64,000 nucleotides of DNA from Akkermansia massiliensis (GCF_023516715.1 NZ_JAMGSI010000001.1:868001-932000); one strand, 5' to 3'. Numbered from the stretch's first letter, positions 26,933-36,654 are shown. Notes: generated by a model not told the origin, from the sequence alone. Numbers and translations: made by a program.

Positions 26933-28453
26933 TTAGCCGATGCGTTCCACTTTCACGGAGTGGGACTGGCCGTTGATGATGATGGTCAGGTCACGGGAAC
27001 CGGAGGGGCCGCTCACCCGGGCGGTGATGCCGTTGTCAATGACGGTCATGGACGGCGCGGCCGCCGGAGCCGCGGCGGGAGCGGTGTTCACCTGCACGGG
27101 GGCTTCTTCCTTAGGTTCCGGCTTTTTGTAGAAGTCTTCCACCTGCTGCGGGAACATGGCGTAGATGACGCAGTGTTCGTCGTCCGTGGGGAGCCCCTTT
27201 TCCGCAAGCTTCCTGCGCAGGTCTTCCATGCCGGGCTTGATCAGGTCCGCCGGACGGCAGGTGATTGGTTCCTTGCCCATCTTTTCCGCGCAGAGTTTCT
27301 GCACTTCCGGGTCCACGGGAGCCGAGGTGCGGCCGTAGTAGCCCAGGGCAATGTCCGCCGCCTGGGGGGTGATGTTCTTCCAACGGCCGAACTTGACGTT
27401 CAGCATCGCCTGCACGCCTACGATCTGGGAGGTGGGGGTCACCAGCGGAATCCAGCCCAGGGCCTTGCGGACTACCGGGATTTCCGCGAATACTTCCTCA
27501 AATTTGTCTTCCATGCCCTGTTCCTTGAGCTGGGTGCGGAAGTTGGAAAGCATGCCGCCGGGCACCTGGTAACGGAGCGTGTCGGAGTCCACCACTTCGT
27601 TGCGGTGGGAGGCGAATTTGCCCAGGCTTTCATAAACGGGCTTGAGCATTTCGGACACCTCAATGAGCTTGTCCGCATCGTAATCCGGCTTGCGGGGATT
27701 GCCGTTCAGCAGGGCGAGCATGCGCAGGCAGTCCGGCTGGCCCGTGCCGTTGGCGAAGGGGGAGATGGAGACGTCGCACGCGTCCACCCCGGCGTCAATG
27801 GCGCTGAGGTAGGTGGAGGCGCCGAGGCCCGAGGTGTCATGCGTGTGGATCCAGACGGGGATATTCAGGTCCTTCTTCAGGGCACTAACCAGTTCATGGG
27901 TCACATAAGGGGGGATGAGGCCGGCCATGTCCTTGATGACGATGGCGTCCGCCCCCATGTCCGCCAGCTCTCGGCCCATGTCCACGAAGCTCTGCGTGGT
28001 GTGCACGGGGGAAGTGGTGTAGCAGATGGTGCCGTGGGCCTGGGCTCCGGCCTTCTTGGCGGCGCGAATGGAGGTCTCCATGTTGCGCGGATCGTTCACG
28101 CAGTCGAAAATGCGGAAAATGTTCATGCCGTGCTTGGCGCTCATGGCGACGAAGGCTTCCACCACGTCGTCCGCGTAGTTGGTGTAGCCCACGATGTTCT
28201 GGCCGCGCAGGAGCATCATGTGCGGCGTCTTGGGGGCGGCCTTCTTCAGGGCGTCCAGGCGGTCAAAGGGCCACTCCTTCAAAAAGCGCAGTCCGGCGTC
28301 GATGGTGGCGCCGCCCCAGGTTTCCAGGGCGCTGAAGCCCATGGAGTCCAGAATGGGGGCGATGGGCAGCATGTCTTCCGTCTTCATGCGGGTAGCTGCC
28401 AGGGACTGGTGCCCGTCGCGCAAAACGGTACAATTGAATGTAACAGGATTCAT
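26933..28453 (-). CDS. Carboxyltransferase subunit of pyruvate carboxylase / oxaloacetate decarboxylase (biotin domain lacking)
   Basis: 506 residues. The N-terminal TIM barrel begins FNCTVLRDGHQSLAATRMKT (DGHQS metal/substrate site) and has IVIKDMAGLIPPYVTHELVS (the carbamylated-Lys region; Lys in IKDMAG) and VWIHTHDTSGLGASTYLSAI (His ligands), followed by the PYC-OADA dimer domain. The C-terminus has an Ala/Pro linker (APAAAPAAAP) and then about 40 residues ending QSHSVKVERIG, without the MKM biotinylation motif. So biotin must be carried by a separate protein, or this is a transcarboxylase-type 5S subunit. It would move CO2 between biotin and pyruvate/oxaloacetate, relevant to propionate formation. 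It is monocistronic here. Confidence 0.88.
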   Translation of the reverse strand: MNPVTFNCTVLRDGHQSLAATRMKTEDMLPIAPILDSMGFSALETWGGATIDAGLRFLKEWPFDRLDALKKAAPKTPHMMLLRGQNIVGYTNYADDVVEAFVAMSAKHGMNIFRIFDCVNDPRNMETSIRAAKKAGAQAHGTICYTTSPVHTTQSFVDMGRELADMGADAIVIKDMAGLIPPYVTHELVSALKKDLNIPVWIHTHDTSGLGASTYLSAIDAGVDACDVSISPFANGTGQPDCLRMLALLNGNPRKPDYDADKLIEVSEMLKPVYESLGKFASHRNEVVDSDTLRYQVPGGMLSNFRTQLKEQGMEDKFEEVFAEIPVVRKALGWIPLVTPTSQIVGVQAMLNVKFGRWKNITPQAADIALGYYGRTSAPVDPEVQKLCAEKMGKEPITCRPADLIKPGMEDLRRKLAEKGLPTDDEHCVIYAMFPQQVEDFYKKPEPKEEAPVQVNTAPAAAPAAAPSMTVIDNGITARVSGPSGSRDLTIIINGQSHSVKVERIG

Positions 28454-28559
28454 TATTTAGTTAACTATTGTTAAAAATTGAAGAGGTGGCTTCTTGAGGA
28501 TGATTTTCTCACAGCCTCTCTTTCAGGTCAAGCGTACAACAACGGATTCACCGTAAGAA

Positions 28560-30014
28560 CTACTGCACGGGAGCCATCAGCCGCGCCAGGTTGCAGAGCA
28601 TCTTGAAGCCCAGGGATTTGTTGTTGTAATCCTCCAGGGATTCCTTTTTGGAGGAGGCAAAATCCTTCTCCAGCATCTCCTTCACCTCCGCGCAGACGGC
28701 GGGGGAGTGGATGACGGCGGTGATTTCAAAATTCAGGGCCAGGGAGCGGTTGTCCAGGTTGGCGGTGCCCACAGTGGCGATGTCGTCGTCCATCAGGATC
28801 ACCTTCTGGTGCAGGAACCCTTTCTGATAGGCCCAGACCTGGATGCCGTACGTGTCCAGGTCACGGAGGAAGGTGAAGGAGGACAGCTTCACCAGAATGT
28901 GGTCCGCCCGTTCCGGACGCAGGATGCGCACATCCACGTTCCGCAGGGCCGCGGCCTGGAGGGCGGCCATTACCCCTTCGTCCGGGACGAAGTAGGGGGT
29001 GGCTATCCAGAGCCTTTCCCGGGCTCTGTTCGCCAGGGCAATGATCGCGGTTTTCCAGGCGGGGATGACGTCCGCCGGGCCTGAAGGAAGCATCAGCACG
29101 GTTTCATCCTCCCGCTGGGGCGTAATTTCCCAGCACAGGCAGGGCAGGGAGGAGGGACCGGATTTCAGCATGGCCCAGTTCCAGTCTTCCAGGAAGCTGA
29201 TTTGCGTCTGCTGGACGGAGGGGCCTTCCAGCTGCACAAACGTGTCCCGCCAGTAGCCCAGGGCTCCCTTGCCCAGATACTCCCGTCCGATGTTCATGCC
29301 GCCGATGAAGGCAGTGGCCCCGTCCACAACCACCAGTTTCCGGTGGTTGCGGAAGTTCAGCCGCAGGATGTTGCTCAGGAAGTGGCGTTTTCCGTTGAAA
29401 GGCTCAATGTTCACGCCCTCCTTCCGCAGGGCGGAGATGTAGCCGGGGGGAAGCTTGTGGGAGCCGATTTCATCATACAGCATGTAGATGCGGATGCCGG
29501 CCCTGGCGCGTTCAATCAGCAGGTCTTTCAGGTTCTGCCCCACGGAATCGTTCTTAATGATGAAGAATTCGATCAGAATATAGTGCTCCGCGTTCTTGAT
29601 GGCGTCGTAAATGCGCGGGAAGGCGTGGTCCGCGTCAATGAGCAGGCGGCAGGAATTGCCGCGGCAGACGGGCAGGCGCACGATGTTGGAAAGCGTGTGC
29701 ATGATCTTTCCCACCGTATCGGAGGACTGGACGGCATACGGGGCCATGCAGTTCGTGATTTTATCCGTCAGTTCCCCCCAGGAGGATTCCGGATCCGTCT
29801 GGCGGCGGCGCGTTTCCACATATCCGCTGAACCTGCGCCGCCCCAGAATCAGGTAAAAAGGCACCGCAATGTACGGAAAGGCCAGCAGGGAGATGAGCCA
29901 CGCGATGGTTCCCTGCGGCGTCCGCGTGTGGAGCAGGGCCGGAATGAGGCAGAAGGCGCCTGCTATGTGGCAGAGGGCGGCAAATCCCAAATATGGCTCT
30001 TCAGGGATGATCAT
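28560..30014 (-). CDS. cls: Cardiolipin synthase (phospholipase D superfamily)
   Basis: 484 residues. Two N-terminal membrane segments (LGFAALCHIAGAFCLIPALL and TIAWLISLLAFPYIAVPFYL, the latter leading into ILGRRRFSGY) are followed by two HKD catalytic motifs. These are NHRKLVVVDGATAFIGGMNI and LHQKVILMDDDIATVGTANL (then DNRSL). This is the layout of bacterial ClsA: it condenses two phosphatidylglycerols to cardiolipin at the inner membrane. Neighbours are unrelated (carboxyltransferase upstream, thyA divergent). Confidence 0.92.
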   Translation of the reverse strand: MIIPEEPYLGFAALCHIAGAFCLIPALLHTRTPQGTIAWLISLLAFPYIAVPFYLILGRRRFSGYVETRRRQTDPESSWGELTDKITNCMAPYAVQSSDTVGKIMHTLSNIVRLPVCRGNSCRLLIDADHAFPRIYDAIKNAEHYILIEFFIIKNDSVGQNLKDLLIERARAGIRIYMLYDEIGSHKLPPGYISALRKEGVNIEPFNGKRHFLSNILRLNFRNHRKLVVVDGATAFIGGMNIGREYLGKGALGYWRDTFVQLEGPSVQQTQISFLEDWNWAMLKSGPSSLPCLCWEITPQREDETVLMLPSGPADVIPAWKTAIIALANRARERLWIATPYFVPDEGVMAALQAAALRNVDVRILRPERADHILVKLSSFTFLRDLDTYGIQVWAYQKGFLHQKVILMDDDIATVGTANLDNRSLALNFEITAVIHSPAVCAEVKEMLEKDFASSKKESLEDYNNKSLGFKMLCNLARLMAPVQ

Positions 30015-30157
30015 GGAACGGAAACCGGAAAAGATGCTGAGGGGGAAAACGGCGGGAAGCGGTGAAAAGGCTGGCTTTTGAGGCTGGAGATGGTACTAAA
30101 GTGGCGCATGCTCATATTATCACGGGTCCAGGGATTAGAAAAGCGTAAATTAAGGGA

Positions 30158-30973
30158 ATGAAACAGTATTTGGCACTTTTGGAGGATGTCCTGACCAACG
30201 GGGTGGGGAGGGAAGACCGTACCGGAACGGGCACCATCGGCGTGTTCGGGCGGCAGAGCAGGTATGACCTGCGCGACGGTTTTCCGTGCCTGACCACCAA
30301 GAAGCTCCATCTGCGCTCCATTATTTACGAACTGCTCTGGTTCCTGAAAGGGGAGACTAATGTCAAGTTCCTGAAAGACAACGGCGTTACCATCTGGGAT
30401 GAATGGGCTGATGAAAACGGGGAGCTTGGCCCCGTGTACGGCGCGCAGTGGCGCTGCTGGCCGGGGAACGACGGCAAGCCCATTGACCAGATTGCCAGGC
30501 TGATTGACGGCCTTAAGAACAATCCGTGGTCCCGCCGGCACATCGTCAGCGCATGGAACGTGGCCCTGGTGGATGACATGGCGCTCCCTCCGTGTCATTC
30601 CCTGTTCCAGTTCTGCGTGATTCCCGCCCAGCCGGGGGAAGGGAAGCACGGGCTTTCCCTCCAGCTTTACCAGCGCAGCGCGGACCTGTTCCTGGGAGTT
30701 CCCTTCAACATAGCCTCCTACGCTTTGCTTTTGCTCATGGTGGCGCAGGTATGCGGGTATGAGGCGCGGGAATTCATCCATACCTTCGGAGACCTGCACC
30801 TGTACCGGAACCATCTGGACCAGGCGAGGGAACAGCTCTCCCGCACGCCGCGCCCTCTGCCGGTCATGAAGCTCAACCCGGAGGTGAAAACCATTGACGG
30901 GTTCCGGTATGAAGACTTTGAACTCGTGGGGTACGATCCCCTGCCGCACATCAAGGCGCCCGTTTCCGTTTAG
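30158..30973 (+). CDS. thyA: Thymidylate synthase
   Basis: 271 residues, close to the 264 of E. coli ThyA. Landmarks: [54 protein letters not shown], and the nucleophile Cys146 in [10 protein letters not shown], then [20 protein letters not shown]. It methylates dUMP using methylene-tetrahydrofolate, producing dihydrofolate. folA starts 21 nt downstream, so the two form an operon that recycles the folate product. Confidence 0.97.
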   Translation: MKQYLALLEDVLTNGVGREDRTGTGTIGVFGRQSRYDLRDGFPCLTTKKLHLRSIIYELLWFLKGETNVKFLKDNGVTIWDEWADENGELGPVYGAQWRCWPGNDGKPIDQIARLIDGLKNNPWSRRHIVSAWNVALVDDMALPPCHSLFQFCVIPAQPGEGKHGLSLQLYQRSADLFLGVPFNIASYALLLLMVAQVCGYEAREFIHTFGDLHLYRNHLDQAREQLSRTPRPLPVMKLNPEVKTIDGFRYEDFELVGYDPLPHIKAPVSV

Positions 30974-30994
30974 AATTCCACCCCTTGATCCATC

Positions 30995-31465
30995 ATGTCA
31001 CAGCCCGTTACTTATACAGGAGTAGTCGCCATGGCCTCCGGCCGCGGCATCGGCTACCGGGGAGCCTTGCCCTGGCGCCTGCCGGACGACCTCAAGACTT
31101 TCAAGCGCATCACGACGGGACATCCCGTGCTGATGGGCCGCAAGACTTATGAGAGCATCGGGAAGCCGCTCCCCAACAGGCAGAACATTGTGCTCACCCG
31201 TGACCCCGCCTGGACGGCGGAAGGGGTGCAGGTGATCCATTCCGTGGAGGAACTGGAACGTCTGGAACTGATGGACCCGGAGGTCATGGTCATCGGCGGG
31301 GCGGAAATCTTTTCCCTGATGATGCCGTTCATGTCCCGCATGTGGGTCTCCAAAGTGAAGGGGGAATATCCGGCGGATACGTTCCTCCCTCCGTTTGAGG
31401 ACAAGCTTGGCCATGCCTCCCTGAAGGAACGGTTTGAAGGCTTTGACCTGTACTTGTACGAGTAG
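30995..31465 (+). CDS. folA: Dihydrofolate reductase
   Basis: 156 residues. Landmarks: VAMASGRGIGYRGALPWRLP (substrate loop), DDLKTFKRITTGHPVLMGRK and TYESIGKPLPNRQNIVLTRD (NADPH binding), VMVIGGAEIFSLMMPF. The acidic active-site residue is the Asp in WRLPDDLK. It reduces dihydrofolate produced by the neighbouring thyA product. A hairpin terminator shared with the convergent RND operon follows at 31521. Confidence 0.96.
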   Translation: MSQPVTYTGVVAMASGRGIGYRGALPWRLPDDLKTFKRITTGHPVLMGRKTYESIGKPLPNRQNIVLTRDPAWTAEGVQVIHSVEELERLELMDPEVMVIGGAEIFSLMMPFMSRMWVSKVKGEYPADTFLPPFEDKLGHASLKERFEGFDLYLYE

Positions 31466-31515
31466 GGGAAGGGACGGCTTCTTTTCCGCATTCTCCCCGG
31501 ATATGGGATGAAGCG

Positions 31516-31549
31516 CAAAAAAGACGGAGCGGCAAAGCCGCCCCGTCTT
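31516..31549 (-). terminator. Rho-independent terminator of the second RND operon
   Basis: Stem AAGACGG-GCGGC / GCCGC-CCGTCTT (31521-31549) with an AAA loop and one mismatch, followed on the minus strand by a run of six T. It may also slow plus-strand readthrough from folA, but no T-run follows on that side. Confidence 0.85.
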
Positions 31550-31572
31550 CCAAATAGGGATTTTTTCTCCCG

Positions 31573-34500
31573 TTATTGCGCCTTTCCGGTGAACAGGGCC
31601 TTCACCCATTCACGGTAGCGCTGGAACATGGCGTACAGCGCCGGAATGAACAGGATGCCCACCACGGTGGCAAGAATCATGCCGTAGAAGGTGGAGATGC
31701 CGATGGCCTTGCGGCTTGCCGCGCCCGCGCCGGAGGCGATCACCATGGGGAACACCCCGATGATGAAGGAAATGGCCGTCATCATCACGGCGCGGAAACG
31801 CTGCCGGGCTCCTTCCAGAGCCGCCTCCTGGATAGGCACGCCGCGTTCCCGCTCCATCTTGGAGAACTCCACCATCAGGATGGCGTTCTTCCCGGCCAGG
31901 CCCACCAGCATCACCAGCCCGAGCTGGGCGTAAATGCTCAGGGGAGTGTTGCAGATGATCAGGCCCAGCAGGGCGCCCAGCAGGGCCACGGAGACGGAGA
32001 CGATGACGGAAATGGGGACCGTCCAGCTCTCATACTGCGCCACCAGGAACAGGTAGCCGAAGAGCAGGGCCATGCCCATCAGCAGCACGATCTTGCCGTC
32101 ATTCTGCCGTTCCTGGTAGCTCATGTCCGTCCAGGTGATGGAATAATTTTCCGGCAGCGGCAGGGCCTCAATCTGGTTCATCAGCTCTCCGCTACTGACG
32201 CCTGGCTTGGCCTGGGCGGTCACTTCCGCGGACATGAGCTGGTTGAAGCGGGATATCTGCCGCGGTCCGACCATGTAGGACAGAGTGGCTACGGAGCTGA
32301 GCGGCACCATCTGGCCCTGGTCGTTCTGGATGTAGGTGTTCATGATGTCGTTGATGCTGGTGCGGTCTTCCGCCGCGGACTGCATCTTCACCTTGAACGT
32401 GTAGCCGATCAGGTTGAAATCATTGATGTACATGGAGGCCAGCTTGCTCTGGAGCGTCGTGAAAATGCGGTTTACGGGCACGTGCATGCTCTGCGCCTTT
32501 TCACGGTCGATGTTCAGGAAAAGCTGGGGCGTGTTCGCCTCATACGCGCTGCGGGCGTACATGGCCCCCGGCAGCTTGTTGATCTTGTCCAGCAGTTCGT
32601 TCGTCACGCGTTCCAGGTCCTTGGGAGTTTCCTCGCCACTGGCCTGGAGCATGAAGGAGACGCCGCCCGTCAGGCCCAGGCCCATGATGGCGGGTGGGCT
32701 GAACACGGTGGCCTTGGCCGCCGGAATCTCGTCGCACAGGATGGAAGCCTTCTGCATGATGGAATCCAGGGAAAGCTCCGGAGTCTTGCGCTTGTCCCAG
32801 GAGTCAAGCTGGGCGATGCACATGCCCAGGTTTTCCCCGTTGCCGCCCATGAAGCTGAACCCGGAGGTGGAGGAAACCTGGCGCACGCCGGGAATGCTCA
32901 TGAGCTTCTGCTCCGCGCTGCGCATGGCCTGTTCCGTACGGCCCAGCGTAGCGCCCGGAGCCAGCTGGATGTCGCAGAAGACGGTGCCCTTGTCTTCCGG
33001 GGGAAGGAAGGACTTGGGAACGGTTTCAAACAGCTTCCAGTTGCCGAGCAGCACGGCGGCCAGCAGAATCAGCGTGAGCCAGGCGCGGCGCACCATGATG
33101 CCGGCGCACTTGATATAGCTCTTGCGCGCCCATTCCAGCGTGGCGTTGAAGGGGCGGAAGGGGCTGAACCTGCTCTGCTTCCTTTTCTTCTTCTTCAGCA
33201 GCAGCACGCACAGGGCGGGGCTGAGCGTCAAGGAATTGATGGCGGAAAGGCAGAGGGCCACGCACATGGTCACGGAGAACTGCATGTAAATGTTCCCCAC
33301 CATGCCGCCGAAAAAGGCGATGGGCACGTAAATGGCCACCGTCACCAGCGTGGTGGCGATGATGGCCCCCGTAATCTGGTGCATGCTCTTCTTGGTGGCT
33401 TCTTCCGGGGTCAGGTCTTCCGTTTCCAGAATGCGCATGGTATTCTCCACCACGATGATGCCGTCGTCCACCAGGGAGCCGATCACCAGAATCAGGCCGA
33501 ACATGGTCAGCACGTTGATGGAAAAGCCCAGCGGCAGCAGGATGGCGAAGGTGCCAATCAGGGAAACGGGAATGGCGAGCGCCGGAATGAGGGTGGCGCG
33601 CCAGTCCTGAAGGAACACGTACGTGATGCCCACCACCAGAATCAGGGCGATAATCAGCGTTTCCACGATTTCCGCCATGGTGGCGGAAATATATTGCGTG
33701 GGGTCGTAACTGACGACATAGCTTACGCCGTCCGGAAAGCGTTCCTGCAATTTGACCAACGTATCCTTCACGCCGTTCATGGCTTCCAGGGCATTGGCGT
33801 CATCCAGGCGGTACACGGCCATGTTCACGGAATCCTCCCCGTTGTTGCGGCTGCTGCCCGTGTAGGTCTCCGCGCCCAGCTCAATGCGGGCGATGTCGTC
33901 CAGCCGGGTGACGTGGCCGTCCTGTCCGGTGCGGACGATAATCTTGCTGAACTCCTCCACCGTTTGAAGCCGCCCGGTGACGTTCACCTTGTACTGGATG
34001 AAATTGTTTTCCCCTTCCGAGCCGATGGAACCGGCGGCGGCCTGCACGTTCTGCGCCTTGATGGCGTTGGAAACGTCATCCGGCGTGATGTTCAGGGCGG
34101 ACATGCGCAGGGCGTCCAGCCAGATGCGCATGCTGTAATTCTTTTCCGGCATCAGGTTGACGGCGGAGATGCCCGGCACGCGGGCGATCTCATCCTTCAC
34201 CCTGGACTTGACGAAGTTGTTCAGCTCCAGGGAACTCATGCTGGTGGACCGGAAGGCGAAGAACCCCAGGATGTCCGAGGAGCGCTTCCGTATCTTGATG
34301 CCCTGGTCCGTCACTTCCTTGGGCAGCTTGTACTCCACGCGCTTCAAGGCGTTCTGGACGTTCACCATGTTGATGTCCGAGTCCGTGCCGCTCTTGAACG
34401 TCAGGGAAAGAGAATAACCGCCGGTGTTGTCCGACTTGGAGGAGAAATAAAGCAGGTTTTCCAGCCCGTTGAGTTCCTCCTCAATGGGGGAGGCCAGCGT

Positions 34501-34680
34501 CTCCATCACCACCTGGGCGCTCGCGCCCGTGTAAGTGGCCTGCACGTTGATGCTGGTGGGCGCGATTTCCGGATACTCCGCAATGGGCAGCTGCTTCAGG
34601 CAGATGCCGCCCGCCAGAATCATCAGGATGGCGATGACGATGGCGAATTTGGGGCGTTTGATAAACAGGTCCGCAATCAT
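31573..34680 (-). CDS. RND (HAE1/AcrB-type) efflux permease, second system
   Basis: 1035 residues. N-terminus MIADLFIKRPKFAIVIAILM is the first membrane segment. The proton relay has Asp in VIGSLVDDGIIVVENTMRIL and Lys in MLVGLAGKNAILMVEFSKME. Periplasmic loops contain SPIEEELNGLENLLY and the Phe-rich SGFSFMGGNGENLG. It belongs to the same family as the permease at 405-3620 but is clearly divergent. It starts 7 nt after its adaptor gene, and no outer-membrane factor gene follows, so it must share a channel with another system, for example the one at the left edge. Regulated presumably by the MarR gene at the operon head. Confidence 0.95.
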   Translation of the reverse strand: MIADLFIKRPKFAIVIAILMILAGGICLKQLPIAEYPEIAPTSINVQATYTGASAQVVMETLASPIEEELNGLENLLYFSSKSDNTGGYSLSLTFKSGTDSDINMVNVQNALKRVEYKLPKEVTDQGIKIRKRSSDILGFFAFRSTSMSSLELNNFVKSRVKDEIARVPGISAVNLMPEKNYSMRIWLDALRMSALNITPDDVSNAIKAQNVQAAAGSIGSEGENNFIQYKVNVTGRLQTVEEFSKIIVRTGQDGHVTRLDDIARIELGAETYTGSSRNNGEDSVNMAVYRLDDANALEAMNGVKDTLVKLQERFPDGVSYVVSYDPTQYISATMAEIVETLIIALILVVGITYVFLQDWRATLIPALAIPVSLIGTFAILLPLGFSINVLTMFGLILVIGSLVDDGIIVVENTMRILETEDLTPEEATKKSMHQITGAIIATTLVTVAIYVPIAFFGGMVGNIYMQFSVTMCVALCLSAINSLTLSPALCVLLLKKKKRKQSRFSPFRPFNATLEWARKSYIKCAGIMVRRAWLTLILLAAVLLGNWKLFETVPKSFLPPEDKGTVFCDIQLAPGATLGRTEQAMRSAEQKLMSIPGVRQVSSTSGFSFMGGNGENLGMCIAQLDSWDKRKTPELSLDSIMQKASILCDEIPAAKATVFSPPAIMGLGLTGGVSFMLQASGEETPKDLERVTNELLDKINKLPGAMYARSAYEANTPQLFLNIDREKAQSMHVPVNRIFTTLQSKLASMYINDFNLIGYTFKVKMQSAAEDRTSINDIMNTYIQNDQGQMVPLSSVATLSYMVGPRQISRFNQLMSAEVTAQAKPGVSSGELMNQIEALPLPENYSITWTDMSYQERQNDGKIVLLMGMALLFGYLFLVAQYESWTVPISVIVSVSVALLGALLGLIICNTPLSIYAQLGLVMLVGLAGKNAILMVEFSKMERERGVPIQEAALEGARQRFRAVMMTAISFIIGVFPMVIASGAGAASRKAIGISTFYGMILATVVGILFIPALYAMFQRYREWVKALFTGKAQ

Positions 34681-34687
34681 GGGAGGA

Positions 34688-35821
34688 TCAGTTTTGAGCG
34701 GAATACACGGGATTCACCTTGGCGCCGGGGCGCACTTTGTGCATGCCGTCGATGATGATGACTTCCCCTTCCTTCACGCCGGAGCTGAAGCACTGTTCAT
34801 TATTGACCGTGTTGCCCAGCGTGACGTCGCGGCGCTCCACCACGCCCTGGTCGTTCACCACGTAAACGTAGCTCTTGTAGGCGTCGTGCATCACGGAGGA
34901 AATATTGGCCGCCGGGAAGCGGTCCACGTTCTTCTTGGAAAGATTCACCGTGACCACGCCGCCGGGCGTCAGTACGTCTTCCGGATTGGGGAACCTGGCC
35001 CAGACGTTCAGGGTGTCCGTAGTCGGCTGGACGGTATTGTCCGTCATGAAAATCTTGCCCGGCTGGTCATACGCCTTGCCGTTGGCGAGGTTGACGGACA
35101 CGAGGGCGTCCTTCTTCATCTTCTCCTGGGTGCCGAACAGGGAAAGAAAATCGCGTTCGCTGATGGGGAACTTCACGTACACCTCGTCAATGCCCGTGAT
35201 GGTCACCAGGGAACCGGAGGTGGGCGTGATGTAATTGCCCGTGGAAAAAGTGACGCGTCCCGTGCGTCCCGTGATGGGGGCCGTCAGTTTGGTGTAATTG
35301 AGGTCATCCTTCGCTACCGTGATGGCGGCGTCTGCGGACTGGATCTCCGCTTCCAGGGCGTGCATGGTGCTCTTGGCGTTTTCCACCGTATCCATGGAGA
35401 CGGACTTGGAGGCCAGCAGCCTGTTATAGCGTTCAAAGCTGTTCTTGGCGTAAAGCAGCTTGGCTTCAAGCTGGGCCTTCTTGGCCACCGCTTCCTCCAC
35501 GGCCGCCTTGTAGCGCGTGTCTTCTATCTCGAAAAGGAGGTCTCCCTTCTTCACCACCTTGCCTTCCCGGAAGCGGGTGGCCACGATGTTGCCGGAAACG
35601 CGGGGCTGTACGGTTACCCGGTCAATGGCTTCCACCTGGCCGATGTATTTCTTGTTCACCGCGCTGTCGATGGCGGTCGCTTTCTCGACGAGTACGGTAC
35701 TGGGCTTGGCGGCCCCTCCCGGCGCTCCCTGGGAATAACCCGGAACAAGCAGAGAGAAAAGCAGGCCGGATCCGGCCAGCAGGCGGAGGGGAACCTTCCG
35801 TTGGTGCGTATGTTTTTTCAT
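34688..35821 (-). CDS. RND efflux periplasmic adaptor, second system
   Basis: 377 residues with a Sec signal (MKKHTHQRKVPLRLLAGSGL then LFSLLVPGYSQG) rather than a lipobox. Lipoyl halves are around GNIVATRFREGKVVKKGDLL and LTAPITGRTGRVTFSTGNYI, with the helical hairpin between. It is 6 nt after the MarR gene and 7 nt before the permease gene. It couples the inner-membrane pump to the outer-membrane channel. Confidence 0.93.
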   Translation of the reverse strand: MKKHTHQRKVPLRLLAGSGLLFSLLVPGYSQGAPGGAAKPSTVLVEKATAIDSAVNKKYIGQVEAIDRVTVQPRVSGNIVATRFREGKVVKKGDLLFEIEDTRYKAAVEEAVAKKAQLEAKLLYAKNSFERYNRLLASKSVSMDTVENAKSTMHALEAEIQSADAAITVAKDDLNYTKLTAPITGRTGRVTFSTGNYITPTSGSLVTITGIDEVYVKFPISERDFLSLFGTQEKMKKDALVSVNLANGKAYDQPGKIFMTDNTVQPTTDTLNVWARFPNPEDVLTPGGVVTVNLSKKNVDRFPAANISSVMHDAYKSYVYVVNDQGVVERRDVTLGNTVNNEQCFSSGVKEGEVIIIDGMHKVRPGAKVNPVYSAQN

Positions 35822-35827
35822 ATGGTA

Positions 35828-36298
35828 TTATTTACTGTAAACGTGGTTGTAAAGGGTATCCACAATGCGGCAGAAATTCTCCTTGTCCTCCTCCGCCAGG
35901 GTGCTGAACAGGGTGTCCAGCCGTTGCTTCATGCCGTTGTAAAGCAGCTGGAACCTGGACTCCCCTTCCTCGGAAAGGCGGATGCACAGGGAACGCCTGT
36001 CGCGCGGGTTCTCCTTGCGGTCAAACAGGCCCTTCTTCACCATGCTGTCCACCAGCAGGGACGTGGAGGGAATGCTCATGCGGAGATGGTGGGCGAGCGT
36101 CTTCAGGGGAATGCCTTCATGGCGGTTGGTCATCAACCGGTTCAGGGCGCCCAGGGCATTCATCTGCCGGACGGAGAGCCCCATGATCTTCTGATAGTGG
36201 CTCTGGTCCACTTCATTCAAGTTATCTCTTTTAAACTGGTAAAGAATGGTCTCGAACTTGTGAACGGAGGTAGTGATATCCACGGCAGGTTGAAGCAT
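35828..36298 (-). CDS. MarR family transcriptional regulator of the second RND operon
   Basis: 156 residues with the MarR winged helix: LKTLAHHLRMSIPSTSLLVD (recognition helix) and the wing FDRKENPRDRRSLCIRLSEEG, where DRR is the family signature. Helices at both ends would form the dimer. It is the first gene of the marR-adaptor-permease operon with a 6-nt gap, so autoregulation and ligand-induced derepression are expected from the family. Upstream (36306-36334) lie two TTGACA-like hexamers on the minus strand separated by the palindrome AACCGGTT (36315-36322), a possible operator. Confidence 0.9.
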   Translation of the reverse strand: MLQPAVDITTSVHKFETILYQFKRDNLNEVDQSHYQKIMGLSVRQMNALGALNRLMTNRHEGIPLKTLAHHLRMSIPSTSLLVDSMVKKGLFDRKENPRDRRSLCIRLSEEGESRFQLLYNGMKQRLDTLFSTLAEEDKENFCRIVDTLYNHVYSK

Positions 36299-36305
36299 GG
36301 GGCTG

Positions 36306-36334
36306 TTATGTCAAAACCGGTTAATTGTTGTCAA
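36306..36334 (-). promoter_or_regulatory. Candidate promoter/operator of the MarR-RND operon
   Basis: On the minus strand TTGACA (36334-36329) is followed by a spacer containing the palindrome AACCGGTT (36322-36315) and a second TTGACA (36314-36309). A weak CATAAC follows. The palindrome would suit a MarR dimer. Weak, assigned by eye. Confidence 0.35.
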
Positions 36335-36459
36335 ACTAAAACAAATAAAGTTGAGAATTTGTTGCCGTGTCGAAATAAATCGGAAAAATGAAAAATCACG
36401 GCTCCTTCACCATACAAACCGCCGGAGGTTGCGGAAGTTTCAAAAAAAGTCTTTTTTTC

Positions 36460-36489
36460 TTGTCACTGGGGTATAAAGGCGTGTATAAG
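36460..36489 (+). promoter_or_regulatory. Candidate promoter for tRNA-Asp
   Basis: TTGTCA at 36460-36465, 18-nt spacer, TATAAG at 36484-36489, about 45 nt before the mature tRNA 5' end. Confidence 0.5.
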
Positions 36490-36533
36490 CCTCCACGTCC
36501 TCGCCGCAAGGCAGGAACAACATTCAAGGTCAT

Positions 36534-36611
36534 GGAGCGGTAGCTCAGTTCGGTTAGAGCGCCAGCCTGTCACGCTGGAGGTCGCGGGTTCGAGCCCCGT
36601 CCGCTTCGCCA
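36534..36611 (+). tRNA. tRNA-Asp (anticodon GTC)
   Basis: A full cloverleaf. Acceptor GGAGCGG pairs with CCGCTTC (one G-U). The D arm is GCTC...GAGC, and the anticodon stem CCAGC/GCTGG closes the loop CTGTCAC, giving anticodon GTC. The T arm is GCGGG-TTCGAGC-CCCGT. Discriminator G and an encoded CCA follow. A terminator follows at 36633. Confidence 0.96.
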
Positions 36612-36632
36612 CCTTGTTTCAAAGAAGAAACG

Positions 36633-36654
36633 GCCGCCTCCGGGCGGCTTTTTT
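36633..36654 (+). terminator. Rho-independent terminator of tRNA-Asp
   Basis: Perfect 6-bp stem GCCGCC-TCCG-GGCGGC followed by TTTTTT. Confidence 0.93.

Noticed and set aside
30011-30949. ORF antisense to thyA
   Set aside because: Shadow frame of a complete thymidylate synthase gene.
31576-34755. 1059-codon ORF antisense to the second RND permease
   Set aside because: His/Gly/Arg-rich shadow frame created by the GC-rich codon pattern of the permease; no recognisable domain.
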